The notes under the pieces: model-generated
The model's input: the letters and a program-made list of their open reading frames with translations, nothing else
Database searches by the model: none
Told to the model about the DNA's origin: nothing
Translations under genes and position numbers: made by a program
Source of the DNA: Symbiodinium natans
Lineage: Eukaryota; Sar; Dinophyceae; Suessiales; Symbiodiniaceae
Direction: 5' to 3'
NCBI GenBank assembly: GCA_905221605.1
Contig: CAJNDS010000361.1
Coordinates: forward strand, 1 to 42,500
DNA: 42,500 bases
In this document: one piece after another, positions 21,714-29,561 of the stretch
Layout: the number at the start of each line of letters is the position of its first letter
How positions within the stretch are numbered: position 1 is the first letter of the stretch

Positions 21714-21768
21714 GAGTTTCCAATCCTTGTCTTCTTCGTGTTCTTCTTCTTTGGCCAGCAGATATCGG
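21714..21768 (+). CDS. Exon with hydrophobic FFVFFFFGQQ segment
   Basis: After GCAGAG| the frame reads EFPILVFFVFFFFGQQIS and closes at TCGG|GAAGCC (GA donor, phase 1). The single leftover base plus GC of the next exon gives glycine, so the frame continues into the LDKLCIHQ exon. Confidence 0.7.
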
Positions 21769-22375
21769 GAAGCCCCTGCGTCGCAGGGCACGAGATGCAT
21801 TTGGGTTGGGGCGAAAACATGATACATTTTACCTTATACACTATATATTATGTATTATATACTATGTATTATATCTTCAAGTTTTATAAAAACATATCTT
21901 ATACTCCTCATTTTACTATATATATTTTTTATTGCAGTGGCTTAGGTGTTGCTAGCCAGGTTGCCCTTTCACACCCCCCCAAAACTGCAAGCCCTGAAAT
22001 CGAGAGCTGCTTTCCCTTAGTTTCCTACCGTCTCTGGGGTCAAGCATTTTCTTATTGCGGGCACGAATCGCAACAGAAGCGTTATAAGAGTAATGGGAAT
22101 ACAGCGACTGAACCAAGAGTAGTGGAAATGACACCAGGAGCAATGGAAACAACAAACGCTAGCAATAGCTGCAGCATGAGTAAGCATAGACATCGCAGCA
22201 ACCATAGCAATCATGGGTGTAAGGGCAACTGTCGTCAGGAATATTGCAACAGCACGAAGCCAAAACCCTACACCCCAAACCCCTAAACTAGCCAAAAACC
22301 TCCAAAGTAGTGATCACCTTGGGAACAGAAGCGCCCCCTAGTCTCCCGAAACTCACTAAATCTAAGGGTTCTCAA

Positions 22376-22465
22376 GTATGGGCCCTTGGGTTGTACAGGA
22401 TATGACGGATATATGTGGGGTATACAAGGGGTCACCATTTGAGGGCCCATACTGAGGGCCCATGT
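22376..22465. mobile_element. Short inverted-repeat element (AGTATGGGCCCT)
   Basis: AGTATGGGCCCTTGGG at the left is mirrored by AGGGCCCATACT at the right, with an internal GGATATGACGGATATATG segment and no coding capacity. Lies inside the intron between the exons at 21714 and 22559. Confidence 0.6.
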
Positions 22466-22558
22466 AACTAGCCCTAAACACTAAACCCTAAACCCTAGTC
22501 CCTAAACCCTAAACCCTAAACCCTAAACCCTAAACCCTTGGACTAAGCCGCACCACAG

Positions 22559-22623
22559 GCTGCTGGGCCCCTTCCCTTTGGCTGGACAAGCTGTGCATCC
22601 ATCAGACGAACCAGAGCCTAAAG
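22559..22623 (+). CDS. Exon with LDKLCIHQTN motif
   Basis: Acceptor CACCACAG|G, then CWAPSLWLDKLCIHQTNQSL ending in lysine at AAG|GTGCCC (GT donor, phase 0). LDK.CIHQ is the second diagnostic motif of the family. The next exon starts in phase 0. Confidence 0.85.
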
Positions 22624-22674
22624 GTGCCCCCCCCCCCCCCCCCCCAAGGGATAGGGTTTCGGGTGTGGGGTTTA

Positions 22675-22755
22675 GGGTTTAGGGTTTAGGGTTTAGGGTT
22701 TAGGGTTTAGGGTTTAGGGTTTAGGGTTTAGGGTTTAGGGTTTAGGGTTTAGAGC
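22675..22755. repeat. TTTAGGG array at intron 5' end
   Basis: About 11 perfect heptamers close to the donor at 22624. The same intron ends with CCCTAAA units near 23900-23930. Confidence 0.95.
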
Positions 22756-22892
22756 TAGCATCATATGGGGGGGCTTTGGGGTCAGCTCGGGTTCAGGGAG
22801 TTTATCGGGTTGCAGGGTTGGCCGGGTTTAGAGGGTTTGTGGGCCTGGTCGGCTTTCTAGGGTTTATGGGCTTTGTTGGGCTTACAGGGTTT

Positions 22893-23018
22893 ACAGGGTG
22901 GGGCCCCCTTACTATACTAACTGTAGTTAAGGAAGGGACTTAAACCTAACTTAGGGTCCTTATAACCCAATTTAGGGCCCTTATAACTCTACTTATAACT
23001 AGGGGGCCCCACCCTGTA
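22893..23018. mobile_element. Inverted-repeat element 22893
   Basis: Ends ACAGGGTGGGGCCCCCTTAC and AGGGGGCCCCACCCTGT are near-perfect complements. Interior contains CTTATAAC repeats. About 126 bp, non-coding, MITE-like. Confidence 0.75.
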
Positions 23019-23076
23019 TGCGGTTTGAGAGATGAGGGTTTGTAGGGCTTGCCGGGTTTGTTGAGTTTTATGTTGG

Positions 23077-23172
23077 GATGGTCCCCCTTATACTAACAGT
23101 CCTCCGTAGGGATTCTAATAGGTGGTACTATAATCCTTATTAAGGACGGTTAGTATAAAAAGGGGGAACATC
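23077..23172. mobile_element. Inverted-repeat element 23077
   Basis: Left end GATGGTCCCCCTTATACTAAC is mirrored by GTTAGTATAAAAAGGGGGAACATC (shown as two arms, near complementary). Shares the CCCCCTTA..TATACTAA core with the neighbouring element, so the two may be related. Confidence 0.75.
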
Positions 23173-23182
23173 TAAATCCTAA

Positions 23183-23393
23183 AACCCGAAAACCCCCAAA
23201 ACCCTAAAACCCTAAAACCCTATAAAACCCTAACCCTAAAACCCTAAAACCCTAAAACCCTAAAACCCTAAAACCCTAAAACCCTAAAACCCTAAAACCC
23301 TAAAACCCTAAAACCCTAAAACCCTAAAACCCTAAAACCCTAAAACCCTAAAACCCTAAAAACCCTAAAACCCTAAACCCTAAACCCGTTTGT
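23183..23393. repeat. (CCCTAAAA)n variant telomere-like array
   Basis: About 22 units of an octamer with four A residues, with a few heptamers at the ends. Distinct from the heptamer arrays around it. Confidence 0.95.
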
Positions 23394-23539
23394 AGTGTTT
23401 ACGGCGTGTAGCACTTGATTTCTGCTTCTCCAGCTCGAGGCTTCCACCCCCTCTCAGGGCAACCGCAGCAGCCTTTAGGGTTTAGGGTTTAGGTTTTAGG
23501 GTTTAGGGTTTAGGGTTTGGGGTTCAGGTTGAACCCATA

Positions 23540-23650
23540 CTTGGTAGCCCAGTGGTACCCTTTGCCCTATTTTTGGTTATGGGTTCCCTCATGAAAGAAC
23601 CAACCCAAAAAAGGGTGCCCTGATTATATTATGGTTACTGGGCTACCAAG
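23540..23650. mobile_element. Introner-type element, copy inside an intron
   Basis: Inverted ends CTTGGTAGCCCAGT and ACTGGGCTACCAAG, flanked by CATA on both sides (possible target duplication). Interior GTACCCTTTGCCC and GGTTATGGGTTCCCTCAT matches the two introner elements at 34376 and 38195. Confidence 0.8.
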
Positions 23651-23759
23651 CATAGGTCCGGAACCCTCATTCCTAACCCCTGGCCCTAAACCCTAAACCC
23701 TAAACCCACACTCAACCCTGAACCCGAAGACCCCGGAAGCTTCACACCCTATGACACAC

Positions 23760-23975
23760 ACGTGGAGGTTCATGGTACTTATTCACCAATTCACATAACA
23801 GTACTTATAACTCTAAATCTAAGCAAATCGGGGCACTTAGGAGGCTTAGAAGTGGGTCATAAGTACTGCTCTACTTGGCTCATAAGTACCCCAAACACTA
23901 TACCCTAAACCCTAAACCCTAAACCCCTTTAAGTACAGCTACAACTGGTTATATAAGCACCCCTAAACCTCCAAG
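23760..23975. mobile_element. MITE-like element, copy 3, ending at an exon boundary
   Basis: Left end GTGGAGGTTCATGGTACTTA, right end ACCTCCAAG just before the acceptor of the 23981 exon. A CCCTAAA stretch (about 23892-23930) is nested inside. Same family as the elements at 17274 and 18846. Confidence 0.65.
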
Positions 23976-23980
23976 AGCAG

Positions 23981-24027
23981 GCGCAACAGGTCGCAGCGCT
24001 GCCGGTCTTCGTGGCCCGATCCGCGAG
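23981..24027 (+). CDS. Exon AQQVAALPVFVARSA
   Basis: Acceptor GAGCAG|GCG in phase 0, closing at CGCGAG|GACGAG (GA donor, phase 2). AG plus the first G of the next exon gives arginine, so the product reads ..ARSAR then MLVLW.., the expected order. Confidence 0.85.
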
Positions 24028-24409
24028 GACGAGTCGGGGTGTCGGGGGTCTCGGTTTAGGGTTTAGAGTTTAGGGCTTGAGGGTTTAGGGTGTAGGGTTT
24101 GGGGTTTAGGGTTGAGGGTAGAGGGTTTTCGAGTGTAGGCTTTAGGGTTGAGGGTTTATAGGGTTGAGGGTTGAGGGTTTATAGGGTTTAGGGTTGAGGG
24201 TTTAGGGTTCCCTAAACCCTACTTGCACGAGACCCAAACACCCTGAACTGGCTCCCCTAAGCGCAACCTATGAAAATTGTTCAACCCCCCCTCCCCGTTA
24301 TTGCCATACTAGGGGCTTCATGAATTCCAACCCTAAACCCTAAACCCTAAACCCTGTACCCTGTAAACCCTCAACCCTAAACCCTAGACCCTAAAAAGCT
24401 GTGTCGGAG

Positions 24410-24445
24410 GATGCTGGTCTTGTGGGACGACACCTACTTTGAGAG
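24410..24445 (+). CDS. Micro-exon MLVLWDDTYFE
   Basis: Only 36 bp. Acceptor GTCGGAG|G, then MLVLWDDTYFE plus AG, ending at GAGAG|GCTGTC (GC donor). Resembles the V-LS-Y-S segment of TIR-like domains. Joins in phase to the exon at 24801. Confidence 0.9.
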
Positions 24446-24800
24446 GCTGTCCTCACGTAGCTCAATGTCGCGCCAGGGCCGAGAAACCCCCCATCGACTG
24501 TAGATGAACCAGGGTTTATATTGCTGTTTCTGGTGAGTGTATATAAAGTTCCTTTTCAATATTGGTGAGTGTATGTATTGGGTGTCCTTTCGGGGATACA
24601 AGAAATATAAACCCTACTTCATATCGACCATATATCATATATAAATGATACATCCTATACAAACCCTAGATAGACCCTACATACACCAAGCACACATGTA
24701 AGCCCTCTACGGACACCTTACATCGACCCTTTCTAGATGCCACTGCTTTATCCCACCTTTATAGACTTCCCATAAACCCAGGACCCCCCCCTTCTGGAAG

Positions 24801-24858
24801 GCTTTGGTGCAACATGGAAATGGCCACCTTCGCAAAATATGCGGCAAGCCCTGAGAAG
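24801..24858 (+). CDS. Exon LWCNMEMATFAKYAASPEK
   Basis: Acceptor TGGAAG|G, completing ARG then LWCNMEMATF, the WC..E motif expected directly after TYFER. Ends at GAGAAG|GTCCTC (GT donor, phase 0). A long minus-strand frame across this exon is a shadow. Confidence 0.9.
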
Positions 24859-25261
24859 GTCCTCTGCTCTGGCTCTTGCCTACGGGAGAGAAAGTAGGGG
24901 TCGCAGTTCGGAACAAGTACTACTGGTATTTCCTTGCGGTGCCTGTATATTCATACTTGGAACAAGCCCCAGAACCCTATTCTAATTATTCAGGCCCCTA
25001 TGTTATGTGTTCGGGGGTTCGGGGAGTTGGGGGGTCTAGAGGGTTTTGAGGCTTTTAGGGTTTTTGCGGGGCTGTTGATCCGAGAAGAGAGCGAGTGTGG
25101 TGTACCTTGGTCTTTAGAACCCGATAAAGACCTCAAAAGGCACCGAAAGAACCCCTACTAAGGGCCCAAAAGCCCCCAAAGAGCCAGAAAAAGCAGCAGC
25201 GAAAAGCCCTAGATGGCCTGGAAGATGCAGCCTCTGCCCCCCTATATAACCTCAAAGCGGC

Positions 25262-25424
25262 CTAAACCCGAAACCCTCAACCCTAAACCCTAAACCCTGT
25301 AAACCCTCAACCCTAAACCCTATAAACCCGAAACCCTAAACCCTAAACCCTAAACCCTAAACCCTAAACCCTAAACCCTAAACCCTAAACCCTAAACCCT
25401 AAACCCTAAACCCTAAACCCTAAA
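25262..25424. repeat. CCCTAAA array
   Basis: About 20 heptamers, degenerate at the left and pure from about 25330. Lies in the intron between the exons at 24801 and 26030. Confidence 0.95.
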
Positions 25425-25568
25425 TTTAAGAGCCTCCGGCTCAAGCCGCCGACCCCGCTGGAGCATAGTTGAGACCCGCTCGCATGGAAGATCATCCCCG
25501 GCAGAGTTCTGTGAATCGTTTGGGGGGGGGTAGGGGGTAGCACCAGGACAAGCTCAAGCCAAAAAGAC

Positions 25569-25765
25569 AGGTGGGTGGGGGTGGGGGGGGGAGGGGTGGG
25601 GGGGGGGGTGGGGTGGGGGGTGGGGGGGGGGGGGGGGGGTGGGGTTGGGGGGGGGGGGTTGGGGGGGGGGGGGGTTGGGGGGGGGGGGGGGTTGGGGGGG
25701 GGGGGGGTGGGGTGGGGGGGGGTGGGGGGGGGGGGGGTGGGGGGGGGTGGGGGGGGGGGGGGTGG
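25569..25765. repeat. G-rich tract with scattered T
   Basis: About 200 bp almost entirely G with single T interruptions on the + strand. Polyglycine (+) and polyproline (-) frames here are artefacts. Potential G-quadruplex region, and a likely polymerase and assembly problem. Confidence 0.95.
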
Positions 25766-25943
25766 AGGGGGAAACGCTGATTTTGCTGAGGGCGCCCCTA
25801 CCCCCCCGTGCTGAACCCCCTGTTTACGCTGTGCGGTGGCGCGGTCCTCCACGAAAAAATTGTGCACCGACCCCCCCCACCCCCCCCCCTCCCCGGGAGG
25901 TTTCACCTCCTTTTCCCATCCAACACGCCGCCAGGGTCGGCGG

Positions 25944-26017
25944 ACCCTAAACCCTAAACCCTAAACCCTAAACCCTAAACCCTAAACCCTAAACCCTAAA
26001 CCCTAAACCCTAAACCC
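25944..26017. repeat. CCCTAAA array at intron 3' end
   Basis: Ten heptamers ending 12 bp before the acceptor at 26029. Confidence 0.95.
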
Positions 26018-26029
26018 TCGCCCTGGAAG

Positions 26030-26093
26030 ATGGAGTTCCTCCCACTCTGGCTTGCACCTTGGGTGCTGTCTTCCGTATTGCTGGATTTGCTGG
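26030..26093 (+). CDS. Exon MEFLPLWLAPWVLSSVLLDL
   Basis: Acceptor CTGGAAG|ATG, in phase 0 after ..SPEK. Encodes a membrane-entry segment. The frame stays open to 26137 (GVAGPFLKNVL), with a GTAGGG donor at 26126, but only the GC donor at 26094 (CTGG|GCG) leaves the phase required by the exon at 33956. So the 3' boundary is uncertain between 26093 and 26125. Confidence 0.8.
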
Positions 26094-26508
26094 GCGTTGC
26101 TGGGCCGTTCTTGAAAAATGTTTTGGTAGGGTGTTAGGGTTGAGGTTTTAGGGTTTAGGGCTTAGGGTTTAGCTCGGGTGTAGGGTGTATAGGGTTTCGA
26201 TTAACACGGAACAACGAGTTTTGGGGTTTGGTGTGTTGTTTTTTTGGATCGGGGGGTCCAAGAACAGTCGAGGTTACCCTTGTCTGCGTATGGCAAGCCT
26301 CGTCTGGGAACGAAGGAGCCTTGGGACCTCTTGAGCCTTAAGGTTAGGGTTAGGGTTTAGAGTCTTTAGGGCTCAGGGTTTAGGGTTTTTTTGGTTTTCG
26401 GGGCTAGGATTCTCTACCATCTACCATGAAGAACAGGGATCAAAGCCCTGTACTACTCCAACACCCTTCTCGAATCCCTATTCGAAACCCTGCACCCTAA
26501 ACCCTAAA

Positions 26509-26655
26509 TGTCGGAAGTACAGAGAAGATTAGCATGGCCCCTCCGCTCAGGTCAACATGTTCATGGACGACACGCACAAATCGAGAATGTACCTGCAGCC
26601 GTGCAGTGCAAAAGTCCCCTTAGTTGGTGTAGTGATTTGTCTCTATAGTTCTTCA
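26509..26655 (+). repeat. 5' LTR with U6 snRNA-like sequence
   Basis: 147 bp. From its first bases it resembles U6 snRNA: TCGGAAGTACA is like the U6 5' stem, and 26518-26542 matches the conserved U6 core including ACAGAGAAGATTAGCATGG. A further match, GACGACACGCA (about 26566-26576), corresponds to GATGACACGCA of U6. About 20 nt lie inserted between the two parts and the U6 segment upstream of ACAGAGA is missing. The rest (CCTGCAGCCG... to TTCTTCA) has no U6 likeness. Confidence 0.9.
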
Positions 26656-26672
26656 TGGTAGCGAGGAGCCGC
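26656..26672 (+). promoter_or_regulatory. Primer binding site candidate
   Basis: TGGTAGCGAGGAGCCGC follows the LTR directly. TGG complements a tRNA CCA end, and TGGTAGC..AG resembles the initiator-methionine tRNA site used by most copia elements. The cognate dinoflagellate tRNA was not available for comparison. Confidence 0.6.
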
Positions 26673-26787
26673 GGTGAGGATACCGGGGCAACTATCAGTG
26701 CGTGAGACTTTGCAGTTCACATACATTATACAGTTTCTTTTACTCGGCATCAATTTCGCATTTTGCGAGTACAGTATCTGGGGCATC

Positions 26788-29109
26788 ATGACAGATGGTG
26801 GTGGATCAGCAGGAACGCCGTCGTTGGCAGACATAGGCAGTATGTTGCAACAGCTCGTTACTGAGCAACAGCTGCAACGATCGCGTGTTGAAGAGTTGGC
26901 TCAGCAAGTGGCGCAAACTCAGCAGGGTGTTGCAGGCACCCAAGTTGTGACAGAGCATGTTGTAGGAGAGGTTGTTCAGCAGGTGCAGTTGGCCTTTTCT
27001 CAGCAGCAGCAAGCGACGGCTGACCAACTCACGCAGTTGGCGCAAACCGTCCAAGGGCAACAGACTGGAATTGATCAGATGTCGCAGGTCATTTCCAGTG
27101 TCAGTGCCTTGCAGCAGCAGATGCAAGCCTTCGCCCAGAATGTTTCTAGCGTGCCTGGCTCAAGCATGTCTCAAGCAGCAGCGGTTGGAAGCAGTCCAAC
27201 GGCTCAGGCTCAAGCACAGCAGCCCGCAGCTGGTGGAGGAGTGGTTGGAAGTAGTCCAGCAGCTCAAGCTCAGCAGCCCGCAGCTACGCAGTTTGGTACG
27301 GTGCCCGGTCCGCAAGTTTCGTCCCAAGTTCCTCTTCAAGGACCCCAGCTTTTCAACCTGGCCGGAAGCGCTCGGGTGAACCCAGCGGTGGCTTACGCCA
27401 TCCAACAAGGAGCTGTTGATCAGAAGAACCTTGGAAAGCCTTCTGTGTACGATGGAAGCAAAGAGGCCAAGCAAAGCTTTCATGATTGGCAGGACACCAT
27501 GGTGACTTTCCTTGATGCTAGCATGCCTGGCATATGGGAGGTGCTCGAGTGGATCGCGAATGATCAGCCGAGGACTGCGCTGGATAAGGATGCTGTCAAA
27601 CTGCATTTTCCTGATGTAGACCCGTTGCTGATTGACTACGCAGATTCCAACATCTATGCGTGTCTTAGCTCTTACACTGGAGGCGAGCCCAAAGCTTTGG
27701 TTAAGCAAGCCCGGAGACCGAACGGCTTTGAAGCTTGGCGAAAGCTACATGCTCGCTTCAACCCAGCCACCGTCGGGAGGCAACGTGCAAGCCTGACACG
27801 CATCACCAGCCCGCCAGAGAATGTCCCACTAGGCCAACTCGGTGGTGAGATCATTTCGTGGGAGAACCGCATCATCGAGTATGAAGCCCGTCCTGGCTCA
27901 GATGTGGTCTCTGAGAATCTCAAGATAGCTACAGTGATCGCTATGTGCCCAGGCAAGTTACGTGAGCATCTCAACCTCAACTCCCACAGGTTCAAGACCT
28001 TCCAGGACATCAGAGAAGAGATCTTCGGCTACCTCGAGACGACGTATCAGGTGTCAAGCACGGCCATGGACATCGGCGCAGTGATGAGGAAAAAGGGTCC
28101 CTGCTGGATCTGTGGCGGTGAGCACCTGGCGTTTGAGTGTAGAAAAGGTGGCGGCAAAGGCAAGGGTTCGGGCGCAAAAGGCTCTGGCAAGTTCGGCGAT
28201 GGCAAAGGCAAGGACCACTCGACAGGAAAGTCTGGTGGCAAAGGCAAGGGTGGTGGTAAACCAGGAGGACGTGGCAAAGGCGCTGGCAAGGGCAAGCCGG
28301 CAACTTCAACAACGGCTTACTGCCCCTTCTGTCGAAAGTTGGGCCACTCCAAGGACCAGTGTTGGCACAAGCCGAAGTCTTTGGCCAGCATTGATCCACA
28401 GCTCAGTGCTTTGCAGTCTGCTTTCGCTAAGGCAGCCATGGAAGCGTACCAAAGCCAGCAGAGCTCCAGCAGCCAGTCCGCACCCCTGCAGCTTAGCCCG
28501 GCGCCAGCGCAAACCACGACCGGGCCAAGCAGCGCAACTGTAGCAGCACAAGCAGCAGCTTCAACAGCAGGAGCACCTGTTAGCCACTTGCAGGTGCGTC
28601 GTTTGAACAGTTTGCATGTGTACCTCCCAGGAAAGGAAAGCGTCAGCAGCTTGACTTCGGCGTCTTCGGCATCCAACTCCGTGCCAGCAGGTAGCTACAG
28701 AGTTCAGGCAACTTTGGACTCTGGTGCAGCTGCCTCCGTCGCCCCAAAACAAGCTTTCCCTGACTACCCCATCAGGGCTACAGAGAGTTCTGAGGGAGGC
28801 ACAGCTTACGCAGCTGCAAATGGAGGCTTGGTGCACGACGAGGGTCGTGTCGAGCCTGTTTTCACCACAGACGAGGGCTTGATGCTCGCGGTTGGCTACA
28901 GTGTCGCGGATGTGCACAAGGTCTTGACGTCAGCGGCCAGTGTTTGCAACAAGGGCTTCGGCATCTGGCTTGATGGTGTGGGGTGTGAGTCCTACATCAT
29001 AGACAAGAGCACAGGTGACAAGATCATGCTGTGGCAGGAGGATGGGGTGTACGTGTACAACATGAACGTGCTCCCAAACGCCTCCACGGATTTCTCGTGG
29101 CAGGCCTAA
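26788..29109 (+). CDS. Gag-protease polyprotein of the copia element
   Basis: The first in-frame ATG is 26788 (773 codons). The frame is open further upstream but only with a GTG. The N-terminal ~200 residues are glutamine-rich and probably coiled coil. A copia-type capsid region follows (SVYDGSKEAKQSFHDWQDTM, then a KLHARFNPATVG stretch). One zinc knuckle is C-x2-C-x3-H-x4-C (28102-28140), followed by a long Gly/Lys-rich basic linker and a canonical C-x2-C-x4-H-x4-C knuckle (28321-28362). The aspartic protease active site DSGA is at 28717-28728. The frame ends at TAA 29107 while integrase continues in the -1 frame. Gag packages the RNA and the protease matures the particle. Confidence 0.9.
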   Translation: MTDGGGSAGTPSLADIGSMLQQLVTEQQLQRSRVEELAQQVAQTQQGVAGTQVVTEHVVGEVVQQVQLAFSQQQQATADQLTQLAQTVQGQQTGIDQMSQVISSVSALQQQMQAFAQNVSSVPGSSMSQAAAVGSSPTAQAQAQQPAAGGGVVGSSPAAQAQQPAATQFGTVPGPQVSSQVPLQGPQLFNLAGSARVNPAVAYAIQQGAVDQKNLGKPSVYDGSKEAKQSFHDWQDTMVTFLDASMPGIWEVLEWIANDQPRTALDKDAVKLHFPDVDPLLIDYADSNIYACLSSYTGGEPKALVKQARRPNGFEAWRKLHARFNPATVGRQRASLTRITSPPENVPLGQLGGEIISWENRIIEYEARPGSDVVSENLKIATVIAMCPGKLREHLNLNSHRFKTFQDIREEIFGYLETTYQVSSTAMDIGAVMRKKGPCWICGGEHLAFECRKGGGKGKGSGAKGSGKFGDGKGKDHSTGKSGGKGKGGGKPGGRGKGAGKGKPATSTTAYCPFCRKLGHSKDQCWHKPKSLASIDPQLSALQSAFAKAAMEAYQSQQSSSSQSAPLQLSPAPAQTTTGPSSATVAAQAAASTAGAPVSHLQVRRLNSLHVYLPGKESVSSLTSASSASNSVPAGSYRVQATLDSGAAASVAPKQAFPDYPIRATESSEGGTAYAAANGGLVHDEGRVEPVFTTDEGLMLAVGYSVADVHKVLTSAASVCNKGFGIWLDGVGCESYIIDKSTGDKIMLWQEDGVYVYNMNVLPNASTDFSWQA
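29073..29105 (+). promoter_or_regulatory. Candidate -1 ribosomal frameshift site
   Basis: CCCAAAC at 29073-29079 fits the X XXY YYZ slippery heptamer in the gag-protease phase (C CCA AAC). It is followed at once by a hairpin (GCCTCCACG pairing with CGTGGCAGGC around a short loop, 29080-29105, one bulge). A -1 slip there enters exactly the frame that carries the integrase zinc finger. The stop of the first frame lies 2 nt past the hairpin. Confidence 0.5.
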
Positions 29110-29555
29110 ACGCCGTAAGTCCGGAGGCAGCGAGTGAGGGCGTAGAAGCCGCCCCTGCCGACACAGCTGCCGGAACCAACAACTTGCATGATGTTTTTGA
29201 TGACCGTTTGAGCAACTATTCACCTTCACTTGCCCCAGACGAGGAGCTTGATGGGGTGATGCCGCACAATACCGCAGCTACAGAGGTCGACGATCCTTCA
29301 GCTTTCGGTGCACCCGCAGCGGAAGCAGTACCAGCAACAGACTATGATGCTGAAGAGCTTGAGGTGATGGAAGCTGAAGAGGGATCTGTGGCTCAGGGGT
29401 TGGCTCAACCGAGCCAGCCCACTGCACGTGAAGTTTCCGAACACAACCTGACTCACCTGCCGTTTCGAGCTTGGTGTCGGCATTGCATTCGGGGTAAAGG
29501 TCTTACCGCTGCACACAGACGTCTCGTAGACGATTTGGGTCGCAGGGTTCCATAA
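29073..29555 (+). pseudogene. Integrase N-terminal part, ended by an in-frame TAA
   Basis: No ATG of its own; it can be expressed only by frameshift from gag-protease, or else the frame was lost by an indel. After an acidic linker it carries the HHCC zinc finger: H at 29442 and 29454, C at 29475 and 29484, in HNLTHLPFRAWCRHC, followed by IRGKG. The frame ends at TAA 29553-29555, nine bases before MDYFYLGD, where copia integrases normally run on without a break. The following 1359-codon frame is in the same phase, so a single substitution explains the stop. Readthrough is an alternative. Confidence 0.8.
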
Positions 29556-29561
29556 AATTCC

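Noticed and set aside
24707-24916. Minus-strand 69-codon frame
   Set aside because: Shadow of the LWCNMEMATF exon, which is firmly placed on +.
25406-25950. Polyproline and polyglycine proteins
   Set aside because: Artefacts of the G-rich tract; same reason for 37266-37898.
26509-26600. A functional U6 snRNA gene
   Set aside because: The segment upstream of ACAGAGA is missing, about 20 nt are inserted after the core, and the sequence is repeated exactly in the other LTR.
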